Source: Pseudomonas massiliensis (GTDB taxonomy: Bacteria; Pseudomonadota; Gammaproteobacteria; Pseudomonadales; Pseudomonadaceae). From it: DNA of 64,000 nt. The number at the start of each line of letters is the position of its first letter. The first letter of the stretch is position 1. Under the pieces are notes generated by a model, which was not told the DNA's origin, searched no databases, and saw nothing but the letters and a program-made list of their open reading frames with translations. A program made the translations under genes and the position numbers. The stretch is from assembly GCF_000826105.1 (NCBI RefSeq), contig NZ_CCYK01000004.1, positions 248,001-312,000 of the forward strand, given 5' to 3'. Below, piece after piece: positions 18,992-28,718 of this stretch.

Positions 18992-20896
18992 ATGGCCACT
19001 CCCAGCGCTAGCTCTTATAACGCCGACGCCATCGAAGTCCTCTCGGGCCTCGACCCGGTGCGCAAACGCCCGGGCATGTACACCGACACCCAGCGGCCCA
19101 ACCACCTGGCCCAGGAAGTCATCGACAACAGCGTGGACGAAGCCCTGGCGGGGCATGCCACCGCTATCCAGGTCATCCTGCATGCCGACCACTCCCTGGA
19201 AGTGATCGACAACGGTCGCGGCATGCCGGTGGACATCCACCCGGAAGAAGGCGTGCCGGGCGTGGAGCTTATCCTGACCAAGCTGCATGCCGGCGGCAAG
19301 TTCTCCAACAAGAACTACCAGTTTTCCGGTGGCCTCCATGGCGTCGGCATTTCCGTGGTCAACGCGCTCTCCACCCTGGTGCGGGTACGGGTCAAGCGCG
19401 ACGGCCAGGAATACGAAATGACCTTCGCCGACGGCTTCAAGGCCAGCGACCTGCAGGTCATAGGTACGGTGGGCAAGCGCAATACCGGCACCAGCGTGTA
19501 TTTCGCGCCGGACCCGAAATACTTCGATTCGCCCAGGTTTTCCATCAGCCGTCTCAAGCACGTGCTCAAGGCCAAGGCGGTTCTGTGCCCTGGCCTGTCG
19601 GTCACCTTCGAAGACAAGGCCAGCGGCGAGAAAACTGAGTGGCACTATGAAGATGGCTTGCGCTCGTATCTGGCCGACGCCGTCAGCGAGTTCGCCCGGC
19701 TGCCGACCGAGCCCTTCTGCGGCAGCCTGGCCGGCAACAAGGAAGCCGTTGACTGGGCTCTGCTCTGGCTGCCGGAGGGCGGGGACGCGGTGCAGGAAAG
19801 CTACGTCAACCTGATCCCCACGGCCCAGGGGGGTACTCACGTCAATGGCCTGCGCCAGGGCCTGCTCGACGCCATGCGCGAGTTCTGCGAGTTCCGCAAC
19901 CTGCTGCCCCGTGGCCTGAAGCTGGCACCGGAGGACGTCTGGGAGCGCATCGCCTTCGTGCTGTCCATGAAGATGCAGGACGCCCAGTTCTCCGGCCAGA
20001 CGAAAGAGCGCCTGTCGTCCCGCGAGGCGGCCGCATTCGTGTCCGGCGTGGTCAAGGATGCCTTCAGCCTGTGGCTAAATGCCCATCCTGAACTGGGTCT
20101 GCAACTGGCGGAGCTGGCCATCAGCAATGCCGGCCGGCGCCTGAAGGCCAGCAAGAAGGTCGAGCGCAAGCGCATCACCCAAGGGCCCGCGCTGCCAGGC
20201 AAACTGGCCGACTGCGCCGGCCAGGACCCGGCCCGGGCCGAGCTGTTCCTGGTCGAGGGAGACTCGGCCGGTGGCTCCGCCAAGCAGGCCCGGGACAAGG
20301 AATATCAGGCCATCCTGCCGCTGCGCGGGAAGATCCTCAATACCTGGGAAGTGGACGGCAACGAAGTGCTGGCCAGCCAGGAAGTGCACAATATCGCGGT
20401 GGCCATCGGGGTAGATCCTGGTGCCACGGACATGAGCCAGCTGCGCTACGGCAAGATCTGCATCCTGGCCGACGCCGACTCGGACGGCCTGCACATCGCG
20501 ACCCTGCTGTGCGCACTCTTCGTCCAGCATTTCCGCCCGTTGGTGGATGCCGGCCACGTCTATGTCGCCATGCCGCCGCTGTACCGCATCGACCTGGGCA
20601 AGGAAATCTACTACGCCCTGGACGAAGCCGAGCGCGATGGCATCCTCGACCGGCTGGTGGCGGAAAAGAAACGCGGCAAGCCTCAGGTCACGCGCTTCAA
20701 GGGCCTGGGTGAGATGAACCCGCCGCAATTGCGCGAAACCACCATGGACCCAAACACTCGTCGCCTGGTGCAACTGACCCTGGAAGACGTGGACGGCACT
20801 CGCGAGGTCATGGACATGCTGCTGGCCAAGAAGCGCGCGGGGGACCGCAAGTCCTGGCTGGAGGCCAAGGGTAACCTGGCCGAGGTGCTCAGTTGA
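18992..20896 (+). CDS. parE: DNA topoisomerase IV subunit B
   Basis: 634 residues, the usual ParE length. It is the ATPase subunit that, with ParC, decatenates daughter chromosomes. The GHKL ATPase motifs are DNSVDEALAGHA, DNGRGMPVDIH and SGGLHGVGISVVNALS. The TOPRIM motifs are LVEGDSAGGSAKQARD and ADADSDGLHI, and the C-terminal KRFKGLGEMNP-type segment reads TRFKGLGEMNP. It overlaps the next gene start (TTGA), so the parE to parC block is probably one transcript. Confidence 0.97.
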   Translation: MATPSASSYNADAIEVLSGLDPVRKRPGMYTDTQRPNHLAQEVIDNSVDEALAGHATAIQVILHADHSLEVIDNGRGMPVDIHPEEGVPGVELILTKLHAGGKFSNKNYQFSGGLHGVGISVVNALSTLVRVRVKRDGQEYEMTFADGFKASDLQVIGTVGKRNTGTSVYFAPDPKYFDSPRFSISRLKHVLKAKAVLCPGLSVTFEDKASGEKTEWHYEDGLRSYLADAVSEFARLPTEPFCGSLAGNKEAVDWALLWLPEGGDAVQESYVNLIPTAQGGTHVNGLRQGLLDAMREFCEFRNLLPRGLKLAPEDVWERIAFVLSMKMQDAQFSGQTKERLSSREAAAFVSGVVKDAFSLWLNAHPELGLQLAELAISNAGRRLKASKKVERKRITQGPALPGKLADCAGQDPARAELFLVEGDSAGGSAKQARDKEYQAILPLRGKILNTWEVDGNEVLASQEVHNIAVAIGVDPGATDMSQLRYGKICILADADSDGLHIATLLCALFVQHFRPLVDAGHVYVAMPPLYRIDLGKEIYYALDEAERDGILDRLVAEKKRGKPQVTRFKGLGEMNPPQLRETTMDPNTRRLVQLTLEDVDGTREVMDMLLAKKRAGDRKSWLEAKGNLAEVLS

Positions 20897-21882
20897 TCAG
20901 GGCCGCGTTCGCGGCTTGGCTATTGATGGCATCCCTGGGTTCGGCCCAGGCCGCCGATGAAGTGCCGGAGTTGAGCCTGCTTGGCGAATACCCCGTCGAA
21001 GGCATGCGGGGCGGCAACCTTTCGGGCCTGACGTCCTGCGATGGCGAGTTGTGGACGGTGTCGGACCGCGACGACGACCAGGTGTATCGCCTGGATCGTG
21101 CCAATGCAGTATGGGAGGGCGAGCCACTGACTTTCACCGCGCCAGCGGCGCCGGACATGGGGCTGCCCTGGAGTATCGCCGCGCGGGCGACGGCGGCCGG
21201 ATTGATCCGAGGCGGAAGCCTGGATTTCGAAGGCATCGCCTGTGATGCCCGGCACCAGCTTTATCTGGTGAGCGAAGCCAAGGCCGCTGTGCTGCGCCTG
21301 AGCCGCGGCGGTAAGGCCCGATGGCTGCCCTTGCCCGGTGGCCTGGTGGCCGAAGCCCGGCAGCAGGGCCTGTTGCACCACTTCAACGCCATCTTCGAAG
21401 GCCTTGCCATTGACTCGAGCGGCCAGCGGCTGTGGCTGGCCGCAGAGCGGGAGCGGCGCGGCCTGCTGGGCCTGCGCCTGGAGGCCGAAGGCTGGCATTG
21501 CGGCCCGCCCTGCGTGCTGCTCAGCGAAGGCGGCTCTGAAGAAGTGCCGCCAGTCATGCGCATCGGGCTCAGCTACGCCAAGGATTTTTCGGACCTGGCC
21601 TATTTCAAGGGCAAGCTGTTCACCCTGGAGCGCAACGCCTACAAGGTCTGTCGGCGCGACCCCGATACCGCTGCGGTGGAGCGCTGCTGGTCGTTCGCCG
21701 AGACCGGCCTGACACCCTCGCGGCGCTATGACAAGCCCTATGGACTGACCGAAGCGCTTGCCCTGGACGATACTGGGGCCTGGATAGGCACTGACAATAA
21801 CGACTGGGTACGCGCCGACGGCGAGGGCCGCCCGGTCGTATGGCGGTTCGCCGCGCCTGCTGGCGGCTGGGAGGCACCATGA
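20893..21882 (+). CDS. Exported esterase-like-activity-of-phytase family protein
   Basis: 329 residues beginning with a signal peptide (MIRAAFAAWLLMASLGSAQA, cleavage near residue 20). The mature part looks like the beta-propeller esterase-like domain described for phytase-related proteins: GGNLSGLTSCDGELWTVSDR near the start, DFEGIACD, and YGLTEALALD with TDNNDW near the end. Substrate is unknown. The start is TTG at 20893, overlapping the parE stop. It lies between parE and parC as in other Pseudomonas, with a 4-bp overlap into the protease gene. Confidence 0.8.
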   Translation: MIRAAFAAWLLMASLGSAQAADEVPELSLLGEYPVEGMRGGNLSGLTSCDGELWTVSDRDDDQVYRLDRANAVWEGEPLTFTAPAAPDMGLPWSIAARATAAGLIRGGSLDFEGIACDARHQLYLVSEAKAAVLRLSRGGKARWLPLPGGLVAEARQQGLLHHFNAIFEGLAIDSSGQRLWLAAERERRGLLGLRLEAEGWHCGPPCVLLSEGGSEEVPPVMRIGLSYAKDFSDLAYFKGKLFTLERNAYKVCRRDPDTAAVERCWSFAETGLTPSRRYDKPYGLTEALALDDTGAWIGTDNNDWVRADGEGRPVVWRFAAPAGGWEAP

Positions 21883-22400
21883 GCGCGGTACCTGGACGCT
21901 CGGCCGGTCGCTGGCTGCTGGTCCTGGCCTGGGTTGCCGGACTCTACCTGGCCTCGCGGTTCTTTGGCGATTGGGAGCAGAAACAGGAGAACCCCAATCG
22001 TGCGCCAGTTGCCAGTCACGGCGCGGGTTTCGTCGAGGTTGCCCTGCGCGCCAACCGGCAAGGGCATTTCGTGGCCGACGGCCGGATCAACGAGCAGGTC
22101 GTGACCTTCATGGTCGACACGGGTGCCACCGAGGTCGCGATTCCCGCCGAACTGGCGAGCCGGCTCGGCCTGGAGAAGGGCGCACCGGTCATGCTGCATA
22201 CCGCCAACGGCAACACCGCGGGCTATCGCACCCGTCTGGATGCTCTAACACTGAGCGAGATCCGGCTGCCCCAGGTCAGCGCCGTCGTGGTGCCCGGGCT
22301 GCCAGGCGAGCAAGTACTGCTCGGCATGAGCGCCCTGAAACGTCTTGAATTCACCTTGCGTGACGGCACCATGCTGTTACGCCAGAACACCCATCGATGA
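21879..22400 (+). CDS. Membrane-anchored retroviral-type aspartic protease (TIGR02281-like)
   Basis: 173 residues with one N-terminal membrane helix (about residues 10-26) and a single clan AA aspartic protease domain. The active-site motif is [13 protein letters not shown], and [13 protein letters not shown] is the conserved C-terminal hydrophobic-Gly segment. Such single-domain proteases must dimerise to act. The chosen ATG at 21879 overlaps the preceding stop (ATGA). Function is unknown, but the gene is regularly found between parE and parC in pseudomonads. Confidence 0.85.
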   Translation: MSAVPGRSAGRWLLVLAWVAGLYLASRFFGDWEQKQENPNRAPVASHGAGFVEVALRANRQGHFVADGRINEQVVTFMVDTGATEVAIPAELASRLGLEKGAPVMLHTANGNTAGYRTRLDALTLSEIRLPQVSAVVVPGLPGEQVLLGMSALKRLEFTLRDGTMLLRQNTHR

Positions 22401-22407
22401 GGCTTGC

Positions 22408-24666
22408 ATGAGCGAATCAACCGATCTCAGCCTGGATGGCGTGGAGCGCCGGTCCCTGGCTGACTTCACCGAACAGGCCTACCTCAATTACTCCATGTAC
22501 GTGATCATGGACCGTGCGCTGCCGCATATTGGCGACGGTCTCAAGCCGGTACAGCGGCGTATCGTCTACGCCATGAGCGAGCTGGGCCTGGACGCCGACG
22601 CCAAGCACAAGAAATCCGCGCGTACCGTGGGCGATGTGCTGGGCAAGTTCCACCCCCATGGCGACTCGGCCTGCTATGAGGCCATGGTACTGATGGCCCA
22701 GCCCTTCAGCTATCGCTACACCTTGATCGACGGGCAGGGCAACTGGGGCGCCCCGGACGATCCGAAGTCCTTCGCCGCCATGCGTTATACCGAGGCGCGC
22801 CTGTCCCGTTATTCCGAGGTGCTGCTCAGCGAGCTAGGTCAGGGCACGGCGGATTGGGTACCCAACTTCGACGGCACGCTGGACGAGCCCGCGGTGTTGC
22901 CCGCACGGCTGCCCAATATCCTGCTCAACGGCACCACCGGCATTGCGGTGGGCATGGCAACCGATGTGCCGCCGCACAACCTGCGTGAAGTCGCTACCGC
23001 ATGCGTGCGTCTGCTCGATGAGCCGAGCGCCAGCGTGGAGCAGCTTTGCGAGCATCTGCCGGGCCCGGACTACCCGACCGAAGCGGAAATCGTCACGCCG
23101 CGTCACGAATTGCTGAAGATGTACGAGAACGGTCGCGGCTCGGTTCGGATGCGCGCGGTATACCGGGTTGAAGACGGAGATGTGGTGGTGACCGCGTTGC
23201 CGCACCAGGTTTCCGGAGCCAAGGTGCTGGAGCAGATCGCCGCCCAGATGCAGGCCAAGAAGCTCCCCATGGTGGCGGACCTGCGCGACGAGTCGGACCA
23301 CGAGAACCCCTGCCGGATCGTCATCATCCCTCGCTCCAACCGCGTGGACGCGGCCGAGCTGATGCAGCACCTGTTTGCCACCACCGACCTGGAAACCACC
23401 TACCGGGTCAATATGAACATCATCGGCCTGGATGGCCGTCCGCAGTTGAAAAACCTGCGGGCATTGCTGCAGGAGTGGCTGGAGTTCCGGGTGCGGACGG
23501 TTCGCCGACGCCTGCAGTTCCGGCTGGACAAGGTCGAGCGCCGCCTCCACCTGCTCGAAGGCCTGCTGGTGGCCTTCCTCAACCTCGATGAAGTCATCCA
23601 TATCATCCGCACCGAGGACCATCCGAAGGCGCGACTGATCGAGCGCTTCGGCCTGTCCGAAACCCAGGCCGACTACATTCTCGACACGCGCCTGCGTCAG
23701 CTCGCGCGCCTGGAAGAAATGAAGATTCGCGACGAACAGGAAGCCTTGGCCAAGGAGCGGGAAAAGTTGCTGGCATTACTGGCCAGCGAAGCGAAGCTGA
23801 AAAAGCTGGTACGCAGCGAGCTGCTGGCCGATGCCAAGACCTATGGCGACGACCGCCGCTCGCCCATCGTGGAGCGTGCCGAAGCCAGGGCCCTGTCGGA
23901 AAACGAACTGATGCCCACCGAGCCGGTGACAGTAGTGTTGTCGGAAAAGGGCTGGGTACGCTGCGCCAAGGGTCATGACATCGACGCAACGGCGCTTTCC
24001 TACAAGGCGGGGGATGGCTTCAAGGCCGCCGCGCCAGGTCGCTCCAACCAGTACGCGGTATTCATCGATTCCACCGGCCGCAGTTATTCGCTGCCGGCCC
24101 ACAGCCTGCCTTCGGCCCGTGGCCAGGGCGAGCCATTGACCGGCCGCCTGGCCCCGCCCCCAGGCGCGCAGTTCGAATGCCTGTTGCTGCCCGATGATGA
24201 CGCGCTCTATGTGGTCGCCTCCGATGCCGGTTACGGCTTCGTGGTCAAGGGCGAAGACCTGCAAGTCAAGAACAAGGCCGGCAAGGCGTTGATCAGCCTG
24301 CCCACCGGAGCCAAGGTCATGGCGCCGCGGCCGCTCAAGGATCGCGAGCACGAGTGGGTGGCGGCAGTGACTACCGAAGGGCGGCTACTGGTATTCAAGG
24401 TGGCGGACCTGCCACAGCTGGGCAAGGGTAAGGGCAACAAGATCATCGGCGTACCGGGGGAGCGGGTCGCCAGCCGAGATGAATACGTCACCGACCTGGC
24501 CGTCCTTGGCGATGGCGCGACCCTGGTATTGCAAGCGGGCAAGCGTACGCTGTCGCTCAAGGCCGATGACCTGGAACACTACAAGGGCGAACGCGGCCGG
24601 CGGGGTAACAAGCTGCCGCGAGGTTTCCAGCGCGTCGATGCCTTGGTGGTAGAACCGGGCGCATAA
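22408..24666 (+). CDS. parC: DNA topoisomerase IV subunit A
   Basis: 752 residues. It is the DNA-cleaving subunit of topoisomerase IV. The winged-helix part has [16 protein letters not shown] and [16 protein letters not shown], and the catalytic Tyr is in [31 protein letters not shown] follows, and a C-terminal DNA-wrapping beta-pinwheel begins near residue 500. The ATG at 22408 gives [20 protein letters not shown], typical of ParC; the frame is open from 22345 but that part overlaps the protease. It is the last gene of the parE-parC block. Confidence 0.97.
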   Translation: MSESTDLSLDGVERRSLADFTEQAYLNYSMYVIMDRALPHIGDGLKPVQRRIVYAMSELGLDADAKHKKSARTVGDVLGKFHPHGDSACYEAMVLMAQPFSYRYTLIDGQGNWGAPDDPKSFAAMRYTEARLSRYSEVLLSELGQGTADWVPNFDGTLDEPAVLPARLPNILLNGTTGIAVGMATDVPPHNLREVATACVRLLDEPSASVEQLCEHLPGPDYPTEAEIVTPRHELLKMYENGRGSVRMRAVYRVEDGDVVVTALPHQVSGAKVLEQIAAQMQAKKLPMVADLRDESDHENPCRIVIIPRSNRVDAAELMQHLFATTDLETTYRVNMNIIGLDGRPQLKNLRALLQEWLEFRVRTVRRRLQFRLDKVERRLHLLEGLLVAFLNLDEVIHIIRTEDHPKARLIERFGLSETQADYILDTRLRQLARLEEMKIRDEQEALAKEREKLLALLASEAKLKKLVRSELLADAKTYGDDRRSPIVERAEARALSENELMPTEPVTVVLSEKGWVRCAKGHDIDATALSYKAGDGFKAAAPGRSNQYAVFIDSTGRSYSLPAHSLPSARGQGEPLTGRLAPPPGAQFECLLLPDDDALYVVASDAGYGFVVKGEDLQVKNKAGKALISLPTGAKVMAPRPLKDREHEWVAAVTTEGRLLVFKVADLPQLGKGKGNKIIGVPGERVASRDEYVTDLAVLGDGATLVLQAGKRTLSLKADDLEHYKGERGRRGNKLPRGFQRVDALVVEPGA

Positions 24667-24675
24667 GCTGGCGTC

Positions 24676-24704
24676 GACCGGCTGTCGGATTCCGGTAGCC
24701 GGTC
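24676..24704 (+). terminator. Hairpin after parC
   Basis: GACCGGCT (24676-24683) and AGCCGGTC (24697-24704) form an 8-bp stem 10 bp after the parC stop. No U-run follows, so intrinsic termination is doubtful. Confidence 0.4.
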
Positions 24705-24827
24705 ACTAGACGCTGGAGTCCGGCGCAGTATTCACGGATGATATGGGCCCTGTGGCGCGGACCTTATGGCGCCCATTGGCATCGGTATCACTGTGGCCCG
24801 GTCGAAGCGGGCCGCCTGGACGGAATC

Positions 24828-25535
24828 ATGAATTTTCTGCGCCTTCCTTTCGCTGTATTGCTTACCGGTATGCTCGGCCTGGCCGGTTGCAGCATGCATC
24901 AACCCGTGGCCTTGTATCAGCTCGATAGCGGCCACCCCGGCCAGCCCAAGCAGGGCAGCGGCATGTCCGTTTTGCTGGGGCCAGTCTCCATCGCCGACTA
25001 CCTGCAGCGTGAAACGCTGCTACAACGGCAGAAGGACGGTAGCCTCACCGCCGCCACCGATGGGCGCTGGGCAGGCAGCCTGAGCGCGGACATCGACCAG
25101 CTGTTGTTGCGGCAAATGGCCTGGCGTCTGGATACCCAACGGGTGGTCCTGGCACCGACCACGGCCAACTTCAATCCAGACGCCCAAGTGCTGTTGTCCA
25201 TCACTCGCCTGGACTCCGGCCATGCTCAACCCGCGGTGCTGGACGCTCAATGGCGCGTGCTGGACCGCCGTGGGCAGGTTCGTGACAGCAAGCTGGTCCA
25301 CCTGGAAGAGAAGCATAACGGGAGTACCACGGCTCAGGTCCAGGCCCAGGGCATGCTGCTGCAACGGCTGGCCGCGCAGATCAGCGCAGCGGTCAAGCCC
25401 CTGGCCAACCAGCCTGCCCTGGCCGACGAATCGCGCAAGCCCAGCGCCAGCCAAGTGAAGAAGGACGAGCCGGAAAAGCCGAAGATCCCTCTGGCTACGC
25501 CGGTGCGCAACAACACGGAAGTATTTCGGTTCTGA
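24828..25535 (+). CDS. PqiC-like outer-membrane-associated lipoprotein (ABC-type transport auxiliary)
   Basis: 235 residues. MNFLRLPFAVLLTGMLGLAGCS is a lipoprotein signal (lipobox LAGC, Cys21). The following YQLDSGHPG and the segment LGPVSIADYLQRETLLQR, then LSADIDQLLLRQMAWRL, match the PqiC/YmbA pattern, in which the protein bridges MCE-type lipid transporters to the outer membrane. The partners PqiA and PqiB are not beside it. The C-terminal tail after residue 195 is charged and low-complexity (Lys/Glu/Pro rich). The frame is open from 24738, but the ATG at 24828 is the only one giving a signal peptide. Confidence 0.75.
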   Translation: MNFLRLPFAVLLTGMLGLAGCSMHQPVALYQLDSGHPGQPKQGSGMSVLLGPVSIADYLQRETLLQRQKDGSLTAATDGRWAGSLSADIDQLLLRQMAWRLDTQRVVLAPTTANFNPDAQVLLSITRLDSGHAQPAVLDAQWRVLDRRGQVRDSKLVHLEEKHNGSTTAQVQAQGMLLQRLAAQISAAVKPLANQPALADESRKPSASQVKKDEPEKPKIPLATPVRNNTEVFRF

Positions 25536-25587
25536 CGGTTGGCCGCATTTCAGGGGATAGGGCGAGCTCGTAGACCGGCTTGCCGTC

Positions 25588-25790
25588 TGCTACGGCAAAT
25601 ACCGGATACACCCCTCGTAGCAGCCCGGCTTGCCGGCGACCGGGCATAGCGCGGTGTCAGGCCTAGTCGCGGCCAAGGCCGGCTGCTACGGCAAATACCG
25701 GATACACCCCTCGTAGCAGCCCGGCTTGCCGGCGACTGGGCATAGCGCGGTGCCCGACCTGATCGCGGCCAAGGCCGGCTGCTACGAGAT
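25588..25790. repeat. Tandem pair of 96-bp REP-containing units
   Basis: The sequence starting TACGGCAAATACCGGATACA occurs at 25591 and again at 25687, a period of 96 bp, and most of the unit is conserved between copies. Each unit contains the palindromes CCGGCTTGCCGG and CGGCCAAGGCCGG framed by GTAGCAG and CTGCTAC. This is a REP doublet of Pseudomonas type, filling the convergent gap between the PqiC-like and AhpA-like genes. Confidence 0.75.
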
Positions 25791-25818
25791 GCTCCTGGAA
25801 ACCCCGTTCGTTTTTCTT

Positions 25819-27300
25819 TTAACGGGGGCGCCGATCGGCAATGCGTGCCAGCTGCTTCTCCAGAAGCGACGGGTAGGGCTCCAGCAGGCGTTCCACACAA
25901 GAGGCGCCTTCCGGGCTGGCGATGGAGCGGATGCGTGCCCGTTGGCGGATCAGCGGGTCTTCATTGACCTTGCGCTCCACCAGCAGCAGGTTGCGGCTGT
26001 GCTGGGACAGGGCCACGGCGGCGCGGGCGGCGTCAGTGGCCACCAGGGCGGTTTGATCCAGACCTTGCAGTGAGTCGGCCAGGGCCAGGCCCAGTTGCAG
26101 CTGCAGAGTGATGCCACTGTCGGCGACTTCGATCTGCAACTCGTGACCCAACGCCCGCAGCAGTTCGCCACAGCAGATGGCGTTGGTGAGGTAATCGTCA
26201 CCCCCGTCGAGGGTGTGGAACAGCACCAGGCTGCTACCGTCGACCAAGTGGTTCACATGCCCTTGGTAGAGGGACGCTGCCTGGGCCAGGAAGCCGCGAT
26301 AACGGTCGAACAGTTCCTGCAAGCGCGCGCGCGGCAGGCGCTTGAGTTGTTCCTGTGAGCCGAGCTGCACTGCCAGGACCACGCTGTACTGGGGCTCGGC
26401 TGGGGCTTGCGGGGCTGCCGACATGGCCGAGGGGCCTGGCACGCTGAGGTCGCCAAGGTCGGCGAAGGCGGCGTCGTCTTCCTCGTCTTCCTCGGCCAGT
26501 ACGCGACGTGGCGCGGGCTTGGGCGCGGCCCCGGTGAAGGGCGCGAAAGCAGGGGCGGCGGGCGCTTCTTCCTCGGCTTCCGGCTCTGGCTCCGGCTCTG
26601 GAGGTGGCTCGGGGGCGTACTTGGCGTGAAGGTCCCGGGCCACGTCGCCGATCTCATCCTGACGGTCGATGGCGGGCGTGTAGGGGTCGACATGGCGCAG
26701 CCACACCCGCAGTTGCAGCAGGGGGGTGGTCAGGTTGCGGCCGATGCGCAGGCTCAGGGCCAAGGCCAGGGCCAGCAGGATGGCGCTCAGAATGCCCATG
26801 CTCTGCAGGCTGATGGTCATCGGCTGCTGGAACTGGTCCATGTTCAGGCTTACCCGCAGCGTACCGGTGTTCACATCCTGGAAGGAAAGCCGCGTTTCAT
26901 AGACCCCGCCGGACATGGTCATCAAGCCCGGCTTGGGCTTCTGCCCGGCTTCGGCGATCACGCGGTTGTCTCCGCTGAAGATAGCGGCATGGGCCACCAG
27001 CGGGTTCTTCACCAGATTGTTGAGCAGCACGTTCAAGCTGAGGATGTCGTTGGAAACGAGCAGCTCGGTGGCGGACACCGCTGTCTGGGTGGTCAGGCTC
27101 TGGCCCACCGCGTCGGCCTGGTCATGCATGGCCTGCTTGAATTGCAGGCCCATCACGCAGGCGTAGATCAGCAGCGCCACCGCGACCAGAATCACGTTGT
27201 GGGTAGCAATGCGCAGTGCTATCGGTACGCGGCGGTGACGCAGGGCACGGAAGATCAGCAGGAAGAAATTATCGTTTTTGACTGGCGTGGGCCGGTTCAC
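25819..27300 (-). CDS. AhpA/YtjB-like inner-membrane protein
   Basis: 493 residues from a GTG at 27300. Two membrane helices (about residues 33-54 and 168-190) flank a periplasmic domain of some 110 residues with LLVSNDILSLNVLLNNLVKNPLV and VIAEAG. A HAMP-like linker follows the second helix (LRVWLRHVDPYTPAIDRQDEIGDVARDL), then a Pro/Glu-rich acidic stretch (about 227-300) and a C-terminal cytoplasmic domain that recalls nucleotide-cyclase-like folds but lacks an obvious catalytic signature. The gene is conserved next to serB in Pseudomonas, where it is divergent, as here. Function is not established. Confidence 0.75.
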   Translation of the reverse strand: MNRPTPVKNDNFFLLIFRALRHRRVPIALRIATHNVILVAVALLIYACVMGLQFKQAMHDQADAVGQSLTTQTAVSATELLVSNDILSLNVLLNNLVKNPLVAHAAIFSGDNRVIAEAGQKPKPGLMTMSGGVYETRLSFQDVNTGTLRVSLNMDQFQQPMTISLQSMGILSAILLALALALSLRIGRNLTTPLLQLRVWLRHVDPYTPAIDRQDEIGDVARDLHAKYAPEPPPEPEPEPEAEEEAPAAPAFAPFTGAAPKPAPRRVLAEEDEEDDAAFADLGDLSVPGPSAMSAAPQAPAEPQYSVVLAVQLGSQEQLKRLPRARLQELFDRYRGFLAQAASLYQGHVNHLVDGSSLVLFHTLDGGDDYLTNAICCGELLRALGHELQIEVADSGITLQLQLGLALADSLQGLDQTALVATDAARAAVALSQHSRNLLLVERKVNEDPLIRQRARIRSIASPEGASCVERLLEPYPSLLEKQLARIADRRPR

Positions 27301-27423
27301 TGCGCTCGGCTCTTGAGGCTGTAAGGTGCTGCGCAGTATAGCGAGCGACCCCTGGGGTTCAAAGCGCCCGTGGGCACCGAAACTGGGTAGAATGCGCTTT
27401 TTTTGCCAATATCGAGGTGGGCT

Positions 27424-28641
27424 TTGCGCGAATTCGTCCTCATCACCGTCAGTGGCCAGGATCGGCCGGGGCTGAGCGCCGAGCTCACCGGCGTGCTTGC
27501 CGACGCGGATCTCAAGCTGCTGGATGTCGCCCAGGCGGTACTGCATGGCAACCTGAGCCTGGCGGTCATGGCGCAAGCCAGTAGCGCACCGGCCCTGGAA
27601 GCACTGGTCGACCGTTTGCGTGGCCTCGGCACCGATTCGGCCCTGAGCGTACAGGCCCAACGGCTGGACCTGGCCGGCTACGAGCACTGGGCCCAGGCAC
27701 AGGACCGGCCGCGCTACGTGTTGAGCCTGCTCAGCCATGGCCTGAACGCCGCCCAGCTACGTCAGGTAAGCGACATCATCGAGCGGCATGGCCTGGCCAT
27801 CGAGCGTATCGACCGTCTTTCCCGCCCCTTGGCGGTGTCTTCGCAAACGCCTGCCATTGGCCACGGCTGTATCGAGCTACGCCTGCAGGGCACCCCCCTG
27901 GACGCCGAGGCCCTGCGTGCCGAGCTATTGAGCGCTGCCCAGGACCTGGACGTGGACCTGGGCCTGCAGCTGGATGACCTCAATCGCCGCCATCGCCGCC
28001 TGGCTGTGTTCGACATGGACTCTACCTTGATCCAGGCCGAAGTGATCGACGAGCTGGCCAAGGCTGCCGGTGTCGGTGATCGGGTAGCGGCCATCACCGA
28101 GCGCGCGATGCGTGGTGAAATCGATTTCCGCGCCAGCTTCACCGAGCGCATGGCCCTGCTCAAGGGGCTGGACGTCTGCGTATTGGACGAGATCGGTGCC
28201 TCCCTGCGCCTGACCGATGGCGCCGAGGCGCTGTTCGCCGGGCTCAAGCGCCTGGGCTACAAGACAGCGATTCTGTCGGGCGGCTTTACCTACTTTGCCC
28301 AGCAGGTACAAGCCCGGCTTGGCATCGACTACGTCTACGCCAACGAGCTGCAGGTCGAGGACGGCAAATGTACCGGGGTGGCGGTGGAGCCTATCGTCGA
28401 TGCCCAGCGCAAGGCCGAACTGCTGCGCGAGCTGGCCGCCCGGGAAGGCCTGACCCTGGAACAAACCATCGCCGTGGGCGATGGCGCCAATGACTTGCCC
28501 ATGCTGGGCCTGGCCGGGTTGGGCGTGGCCTTTCGCGCCAAGCCGCTGGTCAAGGCTTCGGCCAGGCAGGCCATCTCTACCCTGGGGCTTGAGGGTGTAC
28601 TGTACCTGCTGGGGGTGGAAGAGCGCTTGCTGCAAGGTTGA
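27424..28641 (+). CDS. serB: Phosphoserine phosphatase SerB
   Basis: 405 residues. It performs the final step of serine synthesis. The N-terminal ACT-type domain begins LREFVLITVSGQDRPGLSAEL, and the HAD phosphatase core starts with LAVFDMDSTLIQAEVIDELA (nucleophile Asp in DMDST). It continues with GYKTAILSGGFTYFA and ends with VGDGANDLPML. The start is TTG at 27424, behind GAGGTGG; an alternative at 27403 is less likely. It is convergent with betA. Serine made here links to the downstream glyA and serine dehydratase genes metabolically only. Confidence 0.93.
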   Translation: MREFVLITVSGQDRPGLSAELTGVLADADLKLLDVAQAVLHGNLSLAVMAQASSAPALEALVDRLRGLGTDSALSVQAQRLDLAGYEHWAQAQDRPRYVLSLLSHGLNAAQLRQVSDIIERHGLAIERIDRLSRPLAVSSQTPAIGHGCIELRLQGTPLDAEALRAELLSAAQDLDVDLGLQLDDLNRRHRRLAVFDMDSTLIQAEVIDELAKAAGVGDRVAAITERAMRGEIDFRASFTERMALLKGLDVCVLDEIGASLRLTDGAEALFAGLKRLGYKTAILSGGFTYFAQQVQARLGIDYVYANELQVEDGKCTGVAVEPIVDAQRKAELLRELAAREGLTLEQTIAVGDGANDLPMLGLAGLGVAFRAKPLVKASARQAISTLGLEGVLYLLGVEERLLQG

Positions 28642-28656
28642 ACCCCGAGGCAACGA

Positions 28657-28699
28657 AGCTGGCGAATCGAGTAGGCTTTCCCAGCCCTATTCGCCAGCT
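28657..28699. terminator. REP-related hairpin between the convergent serB and betA genes
   Basis: AGCTGGCGAAT (28657-28667) and ATTCGCCAGCT (28689-28699) are perfect 11-bp arms around a 21-base loop. The arm equals the core of the REP family seen at 9283 and 60736. Its place between two stops suggests a bidirectional terminator or mRNA stabiliser. Confidence 0.55.
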
Positions 28700-28718
28700 C
28701 GCATTGACTCTACGGGCT

